A DNA stretch of 19,953 nucleotides from Candidatus Saccharimonadales bacterium. Its GTDB lineage: Bacteria; Patescibacteriota; Saccharimonadia; Saccharimonadales; Saccharimonadaceae. Positions 1-7,488 of this stretch are shown here, piece by piece. The translations under genes and the position numbers were made by a program. Position 1 is the first letter of the stretch. Each line of letters starts with the position of its first letter. The notes beneath the pieces were generated by a model, which worked only from the letters and a program-made list of their open reading frames with translations, was not told the origin of the DNA and ran no database searches. The stretch lies in the NCBI GenBank assembly GCA_030145955.1, contig JASLCR010000024.1, positions 1 through 19,953 on the forward strand. Reading direction: 5' to 3'.

Positions 1-13
1 ATTAATTTGTAGG

Positions 14-1294
14 CTAGCGATTTTTTCGATGAAGGCCAACGACAGCCCCGAAAATAATCACTACACTTACACCAAGCCCCACGCCATGTAGATACTCGGT
101 AGCGCCTATAGCTGGCGCAATACCAGTATCCGGAGCTAGTGGAGTATTTTGAGCCTTCCCGCCCCCACCCGTAACAGGTGGCTGCACTTGATTAGTTCCG
201 CGCCAATCTATACTCCGTCCATGACCAGTTACACTCGTAGTAACAAGAGCAATCGGATTGGCTGACGAAACTCCACTCGTAGCATCCATAACATACAGAA
301 CTTGCTCTCCAGCTTTAGATCCAGTCTGATACCCGTCATTATATGGCCCTGGTACAGTTAATGAATCGTTCATAGCCGTAAAGGCAATTTGCTTACCATC
401 AGGTGACCATACTGCGTCAATATTATACTGACCCATACTCCGCGTATTGTACGTGCGCAGCACGTTTCCAGAACGGTCATACGCCACAAGAGTATCGTAG
501 TAAAATCCACTTGGTGCAGGGCCACCATTAGTTAATATCTTAGTACTGTCCGGCGACCACGAAAGTGCAATATAGGGCACACTCACCGATAGATCGCGCA
601 TAATCTCCGTTGCCTGCGATCCATCTGGTTTAATCGTAAAGATACCTACCCCGGCAGAACTACTGTCGGCAGCATTAACAAGCCTGACAGAAACCGCCAA
701 CGTGTTATCTGATGACCATGCAACCCGTGAATTCATAGTAGCCGCACTTGCAATATATGAAGGCCCTGCGATTGTTGATATATCGATCGTTCGCGAGCCT
801 GAGTCGTCGGCCTTATAGATAGTAAGCCCTTCAGAATTATTCAGTACCGCAATCTCAGTTCCATCAGGTGACCATGCAAGATATACTTCCTCATTTATGC
901 CTTTCGCTACACTTGAGGCTATCTGATGACTATTACTGCCGTCAGCATTCATTATACAAAGTGCTCCTACTGGCAATGTATCAAGGCATACGTACGCGAT
1001 CTTGCTGCCATCTGGCGACCATACAGGGTTTAATACAGCAGCCTCATCTGGAGTTTGATGGTCTGTAAGTGCGGCCCTCCCTGTACCGTTAGGATTAATT
1101 GTGATGATATTAGATGAGTATGTACCTGTTCCATTATTAGCAGTGGTCCGTGACGCTGCCGTAAAAATAATCTCTTGATTTACTAACTTAGGAAATGTTG
1201 CTAAAGCATTTTGTGCAGGTATAGCCAACGGCAAGAATACGCCTATAAGTAATGACAATCCGACACCAATTGATATTCTGTTTATTTTTTTCAC
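14..1294 (-). CDS. Secreted PD40/TolB-like beta-propeller protein with C-terminal APDTG sorting-like motif
   Basis: 426 residues, GTG start. Residues 1-32 form a signal peptide (basic KKINR, hydrophobic core, likely cleavage after ALA at 30-32). The body carries degenerate WD40-like (PD40) blades with the W-S-x-D turn at about 91-96, 140-145, 192-196, 245-250 and 295-300, as in TolB propellers. After a proline/glycine-rich linker (371-385) comes LAPDTG (386-391), then a hydrophobic helix at about 404-421 and a basic HRKNR tail. This is the order of a sortase cell-wall sorting signal, with APDTG in place of LPxTG. I infer an extracellular propeller held at the envelope, for binding rather than catalysis; no catalytic residues are evident and TolB partners are absent. 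It has its own sigma70 promoter at 1323-1351, and AGGTGG lies 4 bases before the GTG. No sortase gene is in the window. Confidence 0.85.
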   Translation of the reverse strand: MKKINRISIGVGLSLLIGVFLPLAIPAQNALATFPKLVNQEIIFTAASRTTANNGTGTYSSNIITINPNGTGRAALTDHQTPDEAAVLNPVWSPDGSKIAYVCLDTLPVGALCIMNADGSNSHQIASSVAKGINEEVYLAWSPDGTEIAVLNNSEGLTIYKADDSGSRTIDISTIAGPSYIASAATMNSRVAWSSDNTLAVSVRLVNAADSSSAGVGIFTIKPDGSQATEIMRDLSVSVPYIALSWSPDSTKILTNGGPAPSGFYYDTLVAYDRSGNVLRTYNTRSMGQYNIDAVWSPDGKQIAFTAMNDSLTVPGPYNDGYQTGSKAGEQVLYVMDATSGVSSANPIALVTTSVTGHGRSIDWRGTNQVQPPVTGGGGKAQNTPLAPDTGIAPAIGATEYLHGVGLGVSVVIIFGAVVGLHRKNR

Positions 1295-1322
1295 TCTGCC
1301 ACCTATTTCTTTTTACTTTCCA

Positions 1323-1351
1323 AGAATAGCTTATGCTAATATAGTTGTCAA
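1323..1351 (-). promoter_or_regulatory. Sigma70 promoter of the beta-propeller gene
   Basis: On the minus strand, a consensus -35 TTGACA (1351-1346) and a -10 TATTCT (1328-1323) are separated by exactly 17 bases. The predicted transcription start near 1316 leaves a leader of about 22 bases before the GTG at 1294. The propeller gene can therefore be expressed apart from the pilin upstream. Confidence 0.7.
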
Positions 1352-1412
1352 TTGAAACTTTTTCTGGTATGAAAGAACTACCTTTATTTTAGTGAAGCCG
1401 GAAAATAACTAA

Positions 1413-1919
1413 CTAGCCACTTACCCACGACTGCCAAATCGCATTACGGTAGAGATTAGTATAGCCAAAGCCTGGAGTAGAAGACCCGAACACCAGTCCT
1501 ACGTTTGTATTTGATGCACAAGCCAGATCATCATTATTCCCACCCCAGGTAATTTTGCGAATGGTTCCATTTTGCCATACATACGATTGCCCGCTCTTGC
1601 TGCGCGCCACAAACCCAAAATCCGTAGCCGTCCGACAGTAGAGCAGAGAGGTAGTAAAGGGAGTCGATGAGTCATATGCCGACTTAGTAGCTCTCGCAAT
1701 ACCCTCAAGCCCTGCCTGGTCTGCCGTAGGGGGTTCGGTATTATCAACCATATACGCCCTTGTCTTCTGCCCTAAGTTCCGTAGATCATTCTGCACAGCT
1801 GCATCGTTTGCTCTATTTTGTATACCGCCATAGGCAACAATAGATACCGCAGCAAGAATCGCAATAACGACAATAACAATGAGCAACTCAACTATTGTAA
1901 ACCCATCCCTAGCCTTCAT
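1413..1919 (-). CDS. Type IV pilin-like protein (prepilin)
   Basis: 168 residues. The N-terminus is a textbook class III signal: a short basic leader ending in Gly6, then FTIVELLIVI with Phe7 as the first mature residue and Glu at mature position 5, followed by a hydrophobic helix to about residue 30. A prepilin peptidase should cut between Gly6 and Phe7. The rest resembles a small pilin head. Cys95 and Cys134 could close a C-terminal disulfide loop. It could be a major pilin, a minor pilin or a pseudopilin; no assembly ATPase, PilC or peptidase is in this window to decide. The start sits 6 bases after a TGGTAAAAT extended -10, so the transcript may be leaderless. The gene begins 22 bases after the hydrolase stop, on the same strand. 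Confidence 0.88.
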   Translation of the reverse strand: MKARDGFTIVELLIVIVVIAILAAVSIVAYGGIQNRANDAAVQNDLRNLGQKTRAYMVDNTEPPTADQAGLEGIARATKSAYDSSTPFTTSLLYCRTATDFGFVARSKSGQSYVWQNGTIRKITWGGNNDDLACASNTNVGLVFGSSTPGFGYTNLYRNAIWQSWVSG

Positions 1920-1925
1920 ATTGGT

Positions 1926-1956
1926 ATTTTACCATAAGCGTCTAAGCCGATATCAA
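1926..1956 (-). promoter_or_regulatory. Putative extended -10 promoter giving a leaderless pilin mRNA
   Basis: On the minus strand TGG-TAAAAT (the -10 hexamer is 1931-1926) lies 6 bases before the pilin ATG at 1919, so transcription would start at about the A of the ATG. A TTGATA (1956-1951) is a possible -35, but the 19-base gap is long. It lies inside the end of the hydrolase gene. There is no Shine-Dalgarno sequence upstream of the ATG. Confidence 0.45.
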
Positions 1957-3300
1957 TGAGAAGAGTATTGCAGCAAACGGATTAATTGCCGTTGTGTTGC
2001 CACCGTTTACGTTACCCGTATCACCAGTCGTAGCCTGCAGCTTAGTAGCCGCACCCAACCGAATGCCTCCAGAATTACGATCAGTATAGCCGCTCGGTGG
2101 TGCAAGAACAAGTGAACCGTGCGTAGCTGCTACCGCATGGAACAATAAATCACCCGCAGGTACAGCAGTGAGCGAGGTGTTTGGCTCAGACGGGGTACTA
2201 CCAACAGCATTTGGCGTTTGCCGGAATGGATCGCCAGTCGCTATGGCGCCACTGATTCTATGAGCCTGTGCAGTGTACGCTCCCGAAGACGCAGTAATGG
2301 TATAGGTACCAGACTCGGAGCTGCTTGCACGTTTCCACGCAACAGCCAGTGTCATGGCGCCCTGGACAACTCTTGCTTTCTCGACGAATCCGCTTGGCCA
2401 TGTAAAGGTAGCTGTGGCACTTGCGCTCATTGCAAATATGATCACAATGTCTTTTGCCACCACACCTGAAGGAATCGCAACCGCCGTTGCAGTGCTGTAG
2501 GCTTTTTGTGCACCTGCAGACATGTAGGTAATTGTCCCTGTCGGAGGATCAGGAACAGGATCGCCAACATAGCCTGTAGGATTACCGAGAAAGCTAGTAA
2601 TATCTGCTCGCTTTAGGCCTGGCACGGCACCGCTGTGGCCAAGGGCACCGAGCTCTTTGTACTTGGTTGACGGCCGTTTCCAACAAAATTGATGGGCAGT
2701 TTCAGGAGGAACCACCGTATCATTAGTCGATACAAATAAGCAGATTGGTACAGTATTCGGAATCAAATGTGCAAAGGTCAGAGGGTCATTTCGCTCGCCA
2801 TCAACCACCGGATCGTATGTTCCCCCATATGCCTGATCAACATATGGAGCAATACCGAGTACGTTTTCTGCGTATGCTCGATTAAGGTCTGTTAATGGAA
2901 TCGCTGCCGCAACCGCCGTAACTGGAAAATCTAGCGCATAATTAAGCACCTGGCAGCCACCCATCGACCACCCAACAACAACTGGCGGGTCATTAGTCGC
3001 GTTCCATTCAGACCGAATGTACGCAAGCGCATTGTTCATCATATCCATAGATAGATCATTGCCAAACTGCAACCCGCCCCAGTCGCCCGAGATCACTACA
3101 TAATCTTTAGCTAAGCTAGTTAGTAACTTGCTTTCATCAACACCGGCCAACGTCCTATAAGCAGAGCTACCCGCGCCGTGACAGTAGATCAACGGTGGTT
3201 TTTTAGCTGTATTCCCTTGCCACGATTTCGTATCTGTCACCACTACAAAATTATCAGCCGCAGCGTACCCATCGACACCAGAGTATGAGCGAATAGCCAT
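1942..3300 (-). CDS. Alpha/beta hydrolase fused to a phage/adhesin-type beta domain
   Basis: 452 residues. Residues 1-240 are an alpha/beta hydrolase: HGAG oxyanion motif (41-44), nucleophile elbow GWSMG (110-114, Ser112), probable acid Asp194 in STND, and His222 in GHSG. The order Ser-Asp-His is correct and all three are present, so an active esterase or lipase-like enzyme is likely; the substrate is unknown. A Pro-rich hinge (248-254) joins a beta-rich domain (about 257-452) of the kind seen in actinophage tail appendages and bacterial surface proteins, with WPSGF, ESGTYT and PPSGYT turns. No signal peptide is visible. AGGAAG lies about 9 bases before the ATG, within the end of the tail-fibre-like gene; the two are 5 bases apart and surely co-transcribed. 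It resembles phage-borne tail hydrolases, but no capsid or other tail genes are nearby. Confidence 0.8.
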   Translation of the reverse strand: MAIRSYSGVDGYAAADNFVVVTDTKSWQGNTAKKPPLIYCHGAGSSAYRTLAGVDESKLLTSLAKDYVVISGDWGGLQFGNDLSMDMMNNALAYIRSEWNATNDPPVVVGWSMGGCQVLNYALDFPVTAVAAAIPLTDLNRAYAENVLGIAPYVDQAYGGTYDPVVDGERNDPLTFAHLIPNTVPICLFVSTNDTVVPPETAHQFCWKRPSTKYKELGALGHSGAVPGLKRADITSFLGNPTGYVGDPVPDPPTGTITYMSAGAQKAYSTATAVAIPSGVVAKDIVIIFAMSASATATFTWPSGFVEKARVVQGAMTLAVAWKRASSSESGTYTITASSGAYTAQAHRISGAIATGDPFRQTPNAVGSTPSEPNTSLTAVPAGDLLFHAVAATHGSLVLAPPSGYTDRNSGGIRLGAATKLQATTGDTGNVNGGNTTAINPFAAILFSLISA

Positions 3301-3305
3301 AGCAC

Positions 3306-4139
3306 TTATCTTCCTGTCGCTGTGAGATACATTGGAATGCCACCAAACGCAACCAATGTTGTCGTGCCGGCTGTTAGTCCATATGCTCCCACCTGAAATG
3401 TTCTTGTGACACCATTTGGAATAACAATCCTCTTACGCATAACCAATGTCACGCCTGTGGATGATGGAGCGATAACAGTAGTTGTTACCCCTTGTGCCGT
3501 GCCATCCTGCAGCAGGTACACGCCGATAATTGTGCCGTTTACCGAATGAGTTACGAGAGAAATAAATTCAATATCTACCGGTCTGCCAGTTCCTGGCACA
3601 TTAATCGTTAGCCCGTCAACCACTGCTGCTGCCGCATAGAGGGTGGTATTTGTAGTCGTCCAGTTTGTCGTGCGTTCGGCATAGGCAAACTCTTCGCCAT
3701 ATCCGGTATAGCCACTTGCGCTGCCGTTGGCGGCAGCCGTGACGCGTCCTTTTGCATCAACAGTAATGTTGGCATTAGTAAAGCTTCCTGCTGTCACACC
3801 TGAAGTAGCTAAAGTTGGATTCGGGTAAGTTCCTGCCAGATCACCCCCGGCAGGACCGGTTGGCGTACGAGAATTTGTCAGACGTGAATCATCGCCGGCA
3901 GCTACCGTGCCAGCCGTCGTACCGACATTCAGACTTGCGCTACCACCAAGCCCAAGATTAGTCCGAGCTGTACCCACATTCGTGAGATCACTTAGATTGT
4001 TAGATTTCATTACGGCGCCAGCATTATCAACGGAGCTTGATTTCAATGAGCCATCTGCATTATGCGACTCATCCAAAAAATCGTTGAGGATATCACCCCA
4101 TGTGCCACTATCTGAACCTGGTTTTGGTAAACGTGCCAT
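3306..4139 (-). CDS. Phage tail-fibre/appendage-like protein
   Basis: 277 residues. Residues 4-33 carry a head motif with PGSDSGTWGDILNDFLDESH and NADGSLK, which I recall from tail-appendage-like proteins of actinophages and some bacteria. Residues 45-140 are tail-fibre shaft sequence: NNLSDLTNVGTARTNLGLGG (47-66), GTYPNPTLA (103-111) and NITVDAKGRVTAA (124-136), all common in phage fibres. The C-terminal 145-277 is a beta-rich globular part and probably the receptor-binding tip. No signal peptide or membrane helix is visible. The ATG follows AAGAAG at very short spacing. It is first in a cluster with the hydrolase (5-base gap) and the pilin. It is either a domesticated prophage fragment or a bacterial adhesin or appendage built from fibre modules; a trimeric fibre is the usual state for such repeats. 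Confidence 0.75.
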   Translation of the reverse strand: MARLPKPGSDSGTWGDILNDFLDESHNADGSLKSSSVDNAGAVMKSNNLSDLTNVGTARTNLGLGGSASLNVGTTAGTVAAGDDSRLTNSRTPTGPAGGDLAGTYPNPTLATSGVTAGSFTNANITVDAKGRVTAAANGSASGYTGYGEEFAYAERTTNWTTTNTTLYAAAAVVDGLTINVPGTGRPVDIEFISLVTHSVNGTIIGVYLLQDGTAQGVTTTVIAPSSTGVTLVMRKRIVIPNGVTRTFQVGAYGLTAGTTTLVAFGGIPMYLTATGR

Positions 4140-4170
4140 CTTCTTAACTTAATCCGGTTATCCTTTTTCT

Positions 4171-4199
4171 ATGGTACAAAGAATCAGACGATTATTCAA
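4171..4199 (-). promoter_or_regulatory. Putative promoter of the tail-fibre/hydrolase cluster
   Basis: On the minus strand, TTGAAT (4199-4194) and TACCAT (4176-4171) are 17 bases apart, in the gap between the FAD oxidase stop and the fibre gene. The leader would be about 25 bases. No terminator hairpin is visible after the oxidase gene, so read-through from it is also possible. Confidence 0.45.
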
Positions 4200-4212
4200 A
4201 TCTAGGGGGAAG

Positions 4213-5871
4213 TTAGAAGCTCTTGCGGATATGCGAAAAGCTGAAGTCCCAGTCGGCGTCGGTTTTCTTTTTTGGGTTGAAGATATTGTCTGGGTCGTAA
4301 ATATGCTTTACTTCCTTCATAATACCAAGCACTTTCTTGCCATACATTTGCTCCAGCCATGGGCCACGCACCATACCATCATTGTGCTCACCAGAAACAC
4401 TTCCGCCATACTTTAGTACGAGATTATTTACCTCTTTCATACATGGCTCAAGCTTAGCCCGCTCTTTCGGATCCTCAATCTTCATGAGTGGAATAATGTG
4501 GAAGTTGCCATCACCCATGTGGCCAGCAATTGTCGCAAAGAGTTTGTACTTTTTAATAATCTTACGAATTTTTGGCAAGAATGCAGGCAGATGTTCCGGC
4601 GGTACAATAAGGTCATCGATGAACGGTGCTGTGTGCTTGTCTTTTACCTTACTACGAAGCAACTGGAAGCTGTAGCGTCGCATAATCCAGAATTTCTCGC
4701 TTCTGCCCTCAGTAGGAGTTTCTTCAAACCCATTGATTTCGTACTTGGCACGATGTTTGCCGAGATCTTTGTGAAGCGCCTTAATTTTCTGGCGCACTTC
4801 TTCCTCAGTACTGCCATTAAACTCAACCATCAGAATGAGCTTTGGAATACCACGCAGCAGCTGTAATCCATCGGGGATTAATGTGATCAACAATTTGATA
4901 AAACGAGCTGGCCCGAGCAGCTTGAGAAAGCTTGGCATGAACTTAATTGAAAGCCAGAGCGTCTGGTCGTCGAAGCTTTCAAACGTTGCCGGCTTGTGTT
5001 CGAGCACTTTTGGAATCAGCGTACCGAGCTTGTTGATGTCACGCAGAAAAAGTACAAGTAGCCCGGAGTGTTCGCGACGCGGTACCAACTTTACTGTCCC
5101 TTCAGTAATAAGACCGAGCGTTCCTTGAGCACCAACAAATAACTTAGTAAGGTCAAAGATACCGGTCTCGCGGTTCCAGACATTCCACAGATGATAGCCG
5201 GTTGAGTCTTTGCTCACTTTTGGTTTTGCTGCCTGGATTTCGTCGTAGTGCTTTTCAAGTAAATCAAATGTTTCCTTGTAGAGTTTTCCTTCGAAATCTT
5301 TTTGACTCATCTTTCGTACCAGTTCAGCCTTATTGAGTGGCTTCACTGTATACTCGTTGCCATCTGAAAGTACCATTTTGAGCTCAGTAACAAAGTTATC
5401 CGTCTTGCCATACTCGAGTGACTTTTCACCGCCAGAGTTATTACTCATCATGCCACCAACACTAGCGAGATCACGACTAGCTGGGTAACTTGGTAGTAGA
5501 CTGCCTTTTTTTAGTGTCTGGACTTCAAAGTCTTTATACATCATGCCCGGTTGTACGGTGGCTTCACGACCCGTAACCTTAATGAGCTTCTTCAAGTGTT
5601 TTGAAACATCCATAACGATCGACTGACCGATAGCGCCACCCGACATATCCGTACCACGACTACGCGGAGTGATATTAAGTCCAGGATTTTTGGCGCGATT
5701 CGCATTCACAAATTTCACAATCCGCTGAACGTCCTCAGAGTCCTTTGGGAATGCAACTACCTCTGGTTTCAGCTCAAAAAGACTGGCGTCATGTGAATAA
5801 AATTCTAGTGTTTCTGTGTTGTTGTCGAGCTCGCCTTTAAAATGCGCCCCTAGTTGTTTCTTTATATCCAT
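4213..5871 (-). CDS. FAD-binding oxidoreductase, GlcD / D-lactate dehydrogenase type
   Basis: 552 residues, full length for the single-polypeptide VAO/PCMH family. The FAD-binding domain (about 30-265) shows PRSRGTDMSGG (69-79) and PSYPASRDLASVGG (127-140), then the NNSGGEKSLEYGKT loop. The FAD-linked oxidase C-terminal domain has the metal/substrate motif HMGDGNFH (451-458), SGEHNDG (493-499) and the closing DPDNIFNPKK (526-535). These flavoenzymes oxidise 2-hydroxy acids such as D-lactate or glycolate to oxo acids. The specific substrate cannot be read from sequence, and no GlcE/GlcF or LutA-type Fe-S partner is nearby, so the electron acceptor is unknown. The start is preceded by a strong GGAGGG, but 14 bases away; alternatively TTGTGG-N17-TAAAGT lies 8 bases before the ATG and would give a leaderless mRNA. 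It is divergent from the glycosidase-like gene. Confidence 0.88.
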   Translation of the reverse strand: MDIKKQLGAHFKGELDNNTETLEFYSHDASLFELKPEVVAFPKDSEDVQRIVKFVNANRAKNPGLNITPRSRGTDMSGGAIGQSIVMDVSKHLKKLIKVTGREATVQPGMMYKDFEVQTLKKGSLLPSYPASRDLASVGGMMSNNSGGEKSLEYGKTDNFVTELKMVLSDGNEYTVKPLNKAELVRKMSQKDFEGKLYKETFDLLEKHYDEIQAAKPKVSKDSTGYHLWNVWNRETGIFDLTKLFVGAQGTLGLITEGTVKLVPRREHSGLLVLFLRDINKLGTLIPKVLEHKPATFESFDDQTLWLSIKFMPSFLKLLGPARFIKLLITLIPDGLQLLRGIPKLILMVEFNGSTEEEVRQKIKALHKDLGKHRAKYEINGFEETPTEGRSEKFWIMRRYSFQLLRSKVKDKHTAPFIDDLIVPPEHLPAFLPKIRKIIKKYKLFATIAGHMGDGNFHIIPLMKIEDPKERAKLEPCMKEVNNLVLKYGGSVSGEHNDGMVRGPWLEQMYGKKVLGIMKEVKHIYDPDNIFNPKKKTDADWDFSFSHIRKSF

Positions 5872-5920
5872 ATGTCTTTACTTTACCCTCCTCGGATATA
5901 AACCACAAGCACAATGTTGA

Positions 5921-5929
5921 TGCTATACT
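5921..5929 (+). promoter_or_regulatory. Extended -10 promoter of the glycosidase-like gene (leaderless)
   Basis: TGC-TATACT, an extended -10 with its hexamer at 5924-5929. Transcription would start near 5936-5937, exactly at the second in-frame ATG. No good -35 and no Shine-Dalgarno sequence are present. The first ATG (5931) would lie upstream of the predicted transcription start, so 5937 is the preferred start. Confidence 0.55.
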
Positions 5930-5936
5930 GATGGCA

Positions 5937-7061
5937 ATGCAGCCTATTATTCGTCGGTTTGGTATTGTCGTTGGTTCTGTCCGCGCCGAGTGGCGACAGC
6001 TTTATAATCGCTACTTTGGTAAAATACAGCGTTTTGATGGTAATGCCCAGGAAATTTGTGAACAAATAGTTGAGAAGCTATGGGAAGGCGACTTTTTCCG
6101 TACCTCACTTGGACATTTTGATTTCTTCTTTGTGCGCGACTTTGGGACCGTCGCAGAATCGCTCGTGCGTACCGGCTACAAGCGCCATGTCATTCATACC
6201 ATCCGCTGGGCACTCCTTAATTATCGTCGTGCCGGAACCGTGACCACCTGTATCGATAAAGCCGGTAACTGTTTTAACGCACCAATGCATGCTGTCGATA
6301 GCTTGCCATGGCTACTGCACTGTCTGGTAGTCAGCAACTACGACCTAAACAAGAGAGAGCGTGCTTTCTTGGAAGAACAGCTCGCACACTACCGTAAAAA
6401 ATACCTCGATACCAGCGGGCATGTTCGCCCTATTAAATTTGCCGAGATGCGCGATGCAGTTATCTACGACCGCAGTGCATACGCAGTAGCGCTCATCGGT
6501 CGCATGGCATACTGTGTCGAACAGCTTGAACTAGGCAACTTTCCATACCCCTTACAGAAATATCAAGAAGAGCTTATTACTCGGTATTGGAATGGTCGGT
6601 ACTTCAGCGCTGACCGCATTACCGATGCCTTTAGCGCCGAATGTGCCTTGATGCCATTTTTCCTTGGAGTCATTATCGATAGCACTCTATTTGAGGCAAC
6701 TTCAGACTATATTCTCGAGCAAAATCACGATGACCCATGTGCACTAATTTATACCAAGCAGGAAGATGTATTTCGCTATCACTGGTGGATGACAAAGCCA
6801 ATCATGCCTCACTACGAAGGGCATAGCCTATGGAGTTGGCATGGGCTCTTTTACCTTCATACTCTTAGGCGGTATGCCGATCCATCGTTTGAACCCCAGC
6901 GCAAAAAGTTTGCCGAGCAGATGATCGAAAAACATAAGACCTTCCCAGAAATGCTCAACGCTGATGGATCATGGTACTATGCACCGATCTACCGCGGTGA
7001 TCCCGGAATGGTATGGGCGGCGCTTTACGTAGAGTTGGCCTGGTATCCAGAGAAGGTATAA
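5937..7061 (+). CDS. Six-hairpin (alpha/alpha)6-toroid glycosidase-like protein
   Basis: 374 residues from the ATG at 5937 (376 from 5931). I prefer 5937 because the -10 box TATACT ends at 5929. The protein is soluble, has no signal peptide, and is helical and rich in Trp/Tyr/His. The stretch from WEGDFF through FFFVRDFGTVAESL and on to NAPMHAVDSLPWLL has the pattern of helix pairs in glucoamylase/GH15-like and amylo-alpha-1,6-glucosidase-like six-hairpin enzymes, with acidic residues at loop ends (VRDFG, VDSLP). Late motifs HSLWSWHG and NADGSWYYAPIYRGDPGMVW fit the same fold. A role on an alpha-glucan or other cytoplasmic glycoside is inference from the fold only; catalytic acids cannot be assigned with confidence. 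Its stop codon is part of the -10 box of the FKBP gene downstream. Confidence 0.7.
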   Translation: MQPIIRRFGIVVGSVRAEWRQLYNRYFGKIQRFDGNAQEICEQIVEKLWEGDFFRTSLGHFDFFFVRDFGTVAESLVRTGYKRHVIHTIRWALLNYRRAGTVTTCIDKAGNCFNAPMHAVDSLPWLLHCLVVSNYDLNKRERAFLEEQLAHYRKKYLDTSGHVRPIKFAEMRDAVIYDRSAYAVALIGRMAYCVEQLELGNFPYPLQKYQEELITRYWNGRYFSADRITDAFSAECALMPFFLGVIIDSTLFEATSDYILEQNHDDPCALIYTKQEDVFRYHWWMTKPIMPHYEGHSLWSWHGLFYLHTLRRYADPSFEPQRKKFAEQMIEKHKTFPEMLNADGSWYYAPIYRGDPGMVWAALYVELAWYPEKV

Positions 7062-7062
7062 T
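7035..7062 (+). promoter_or_regulatory. Promoter of the FKBP gene, with the -10 box on the preceding stop codon
   Basis: TTGGCC (7035-7040), a 16-base spacer and a perfect TATAAT (7057-7062). The last three bases of the preceding gene (TAA, 7059-7061) are inside the hexamer. The predicted transcription start, 7-8 bases on, coincides with the ATG at 7070, so the mRNA is leaderless. Confidence 0.65.
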
Positions 7063-7069
7063 AAGTACT

Positions 7070-7441
7070 ATGAAATACGAAGGAACAAAACTAGCAGATT
7101 TTACCCCAATCGATACGGTAGAAGTATTACAAATTATTGACGTACACGAAGGCGACGGCGCTGTCGTGCCAGAGGGTGCAAAGATCACCGCGCATTACAC
7201 TGGCGCACTATGCAAAAACGGCATTATCTTCCAAAGCAGTCACGACTTCGGCGAGGCAATTACTTTCGGTCTTGACCAAGTCATCGCTGGCTGGACAAAA
7301 GGCGTGCCTGGCATGAAAGTAGGCGGCATGCGCCGTCTGATCATCCCGAGTGAGATGGCCTACGGCTCTGTCCGTGCAGCAGCGAATATCCCGCCAAATA
7401 GTGATCTAGTATTCGACATTGAACTCGTTGATATCAAATAA
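7070..7441 (+). CDS. FKBP-type peptidyl-prolyl cis-trans isomerase
   Basis: 123 residues, beginning MKYEGTKL. An in-frame ATG at 7013 lies inside the upstream gene and would add 19 unrelated residues; the TATAAT eight bases before 7070 decides the start. The FKBP core is complete: HYTGAL (42-47), FQSSHDFGEAITFGL (54-68), VIAGW (71-75), GMKVGGMRRLIIPSEMAYG (81-99) and IPPNSDLVFDIELV (107-120). The pocket Trp is present, but the usual Asp of the FDSS motif is Gln55 here, so activity or ligand range may be altered. There is no signal peptide, lipobox or membrane helix, so it is cytoplasmic. It would assist slow proline isomerisation in folding, in line with the chaperone genes nearby, though it has its own promoter and terminator. 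Confidence 0.93.
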   Translation: MKYEGTKLADFTPIDTVEVLQIIDVHEGDGAVVPEGAKITAHYTGALCKNGIIFQSSHDFGEAITFGLDQVIAGWTKGVPGMKVGGMRRLIIPSEMAYGSVRAAANIPPNSDLVFDIELVDIK

Positions 7442-7472
7442 AATAAATCCCGGCTAACACCGGGATTTATTT
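7441..7472. terminator. Bidirectional intrinsic terminator between FKBP and GlsB-like genes
   Basis: A 13-base-pair perfect inverted repeat, AAATAAATCCCGG (7441-7453) and CCGGGATTTATTT (7460-7472), with a 6-base loop. It overlaps the last base of the FKBP stop. A/T-rich outer arms supply U-tracts in both directions, which fits the two convergent genes. Confidence 0.9.
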
Positions 7473-7488
7473 TATTAGGCCAGAAGCT

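Noticed and set aside
1377..1412. Terminator after the pilin gene
   Set aside because: Only short A/T-rich sequence with no stem of useful length was seen between the pilin stop and the propeller promoter.
1942..4139. Intact prophage
   Set aside because: Only fibre-like and hydrolase-like genes are present. Housekeeping genes begin 73 bases upstream and a pilin 22 bases downstream, with no integrase or attachment-site duplication visible.
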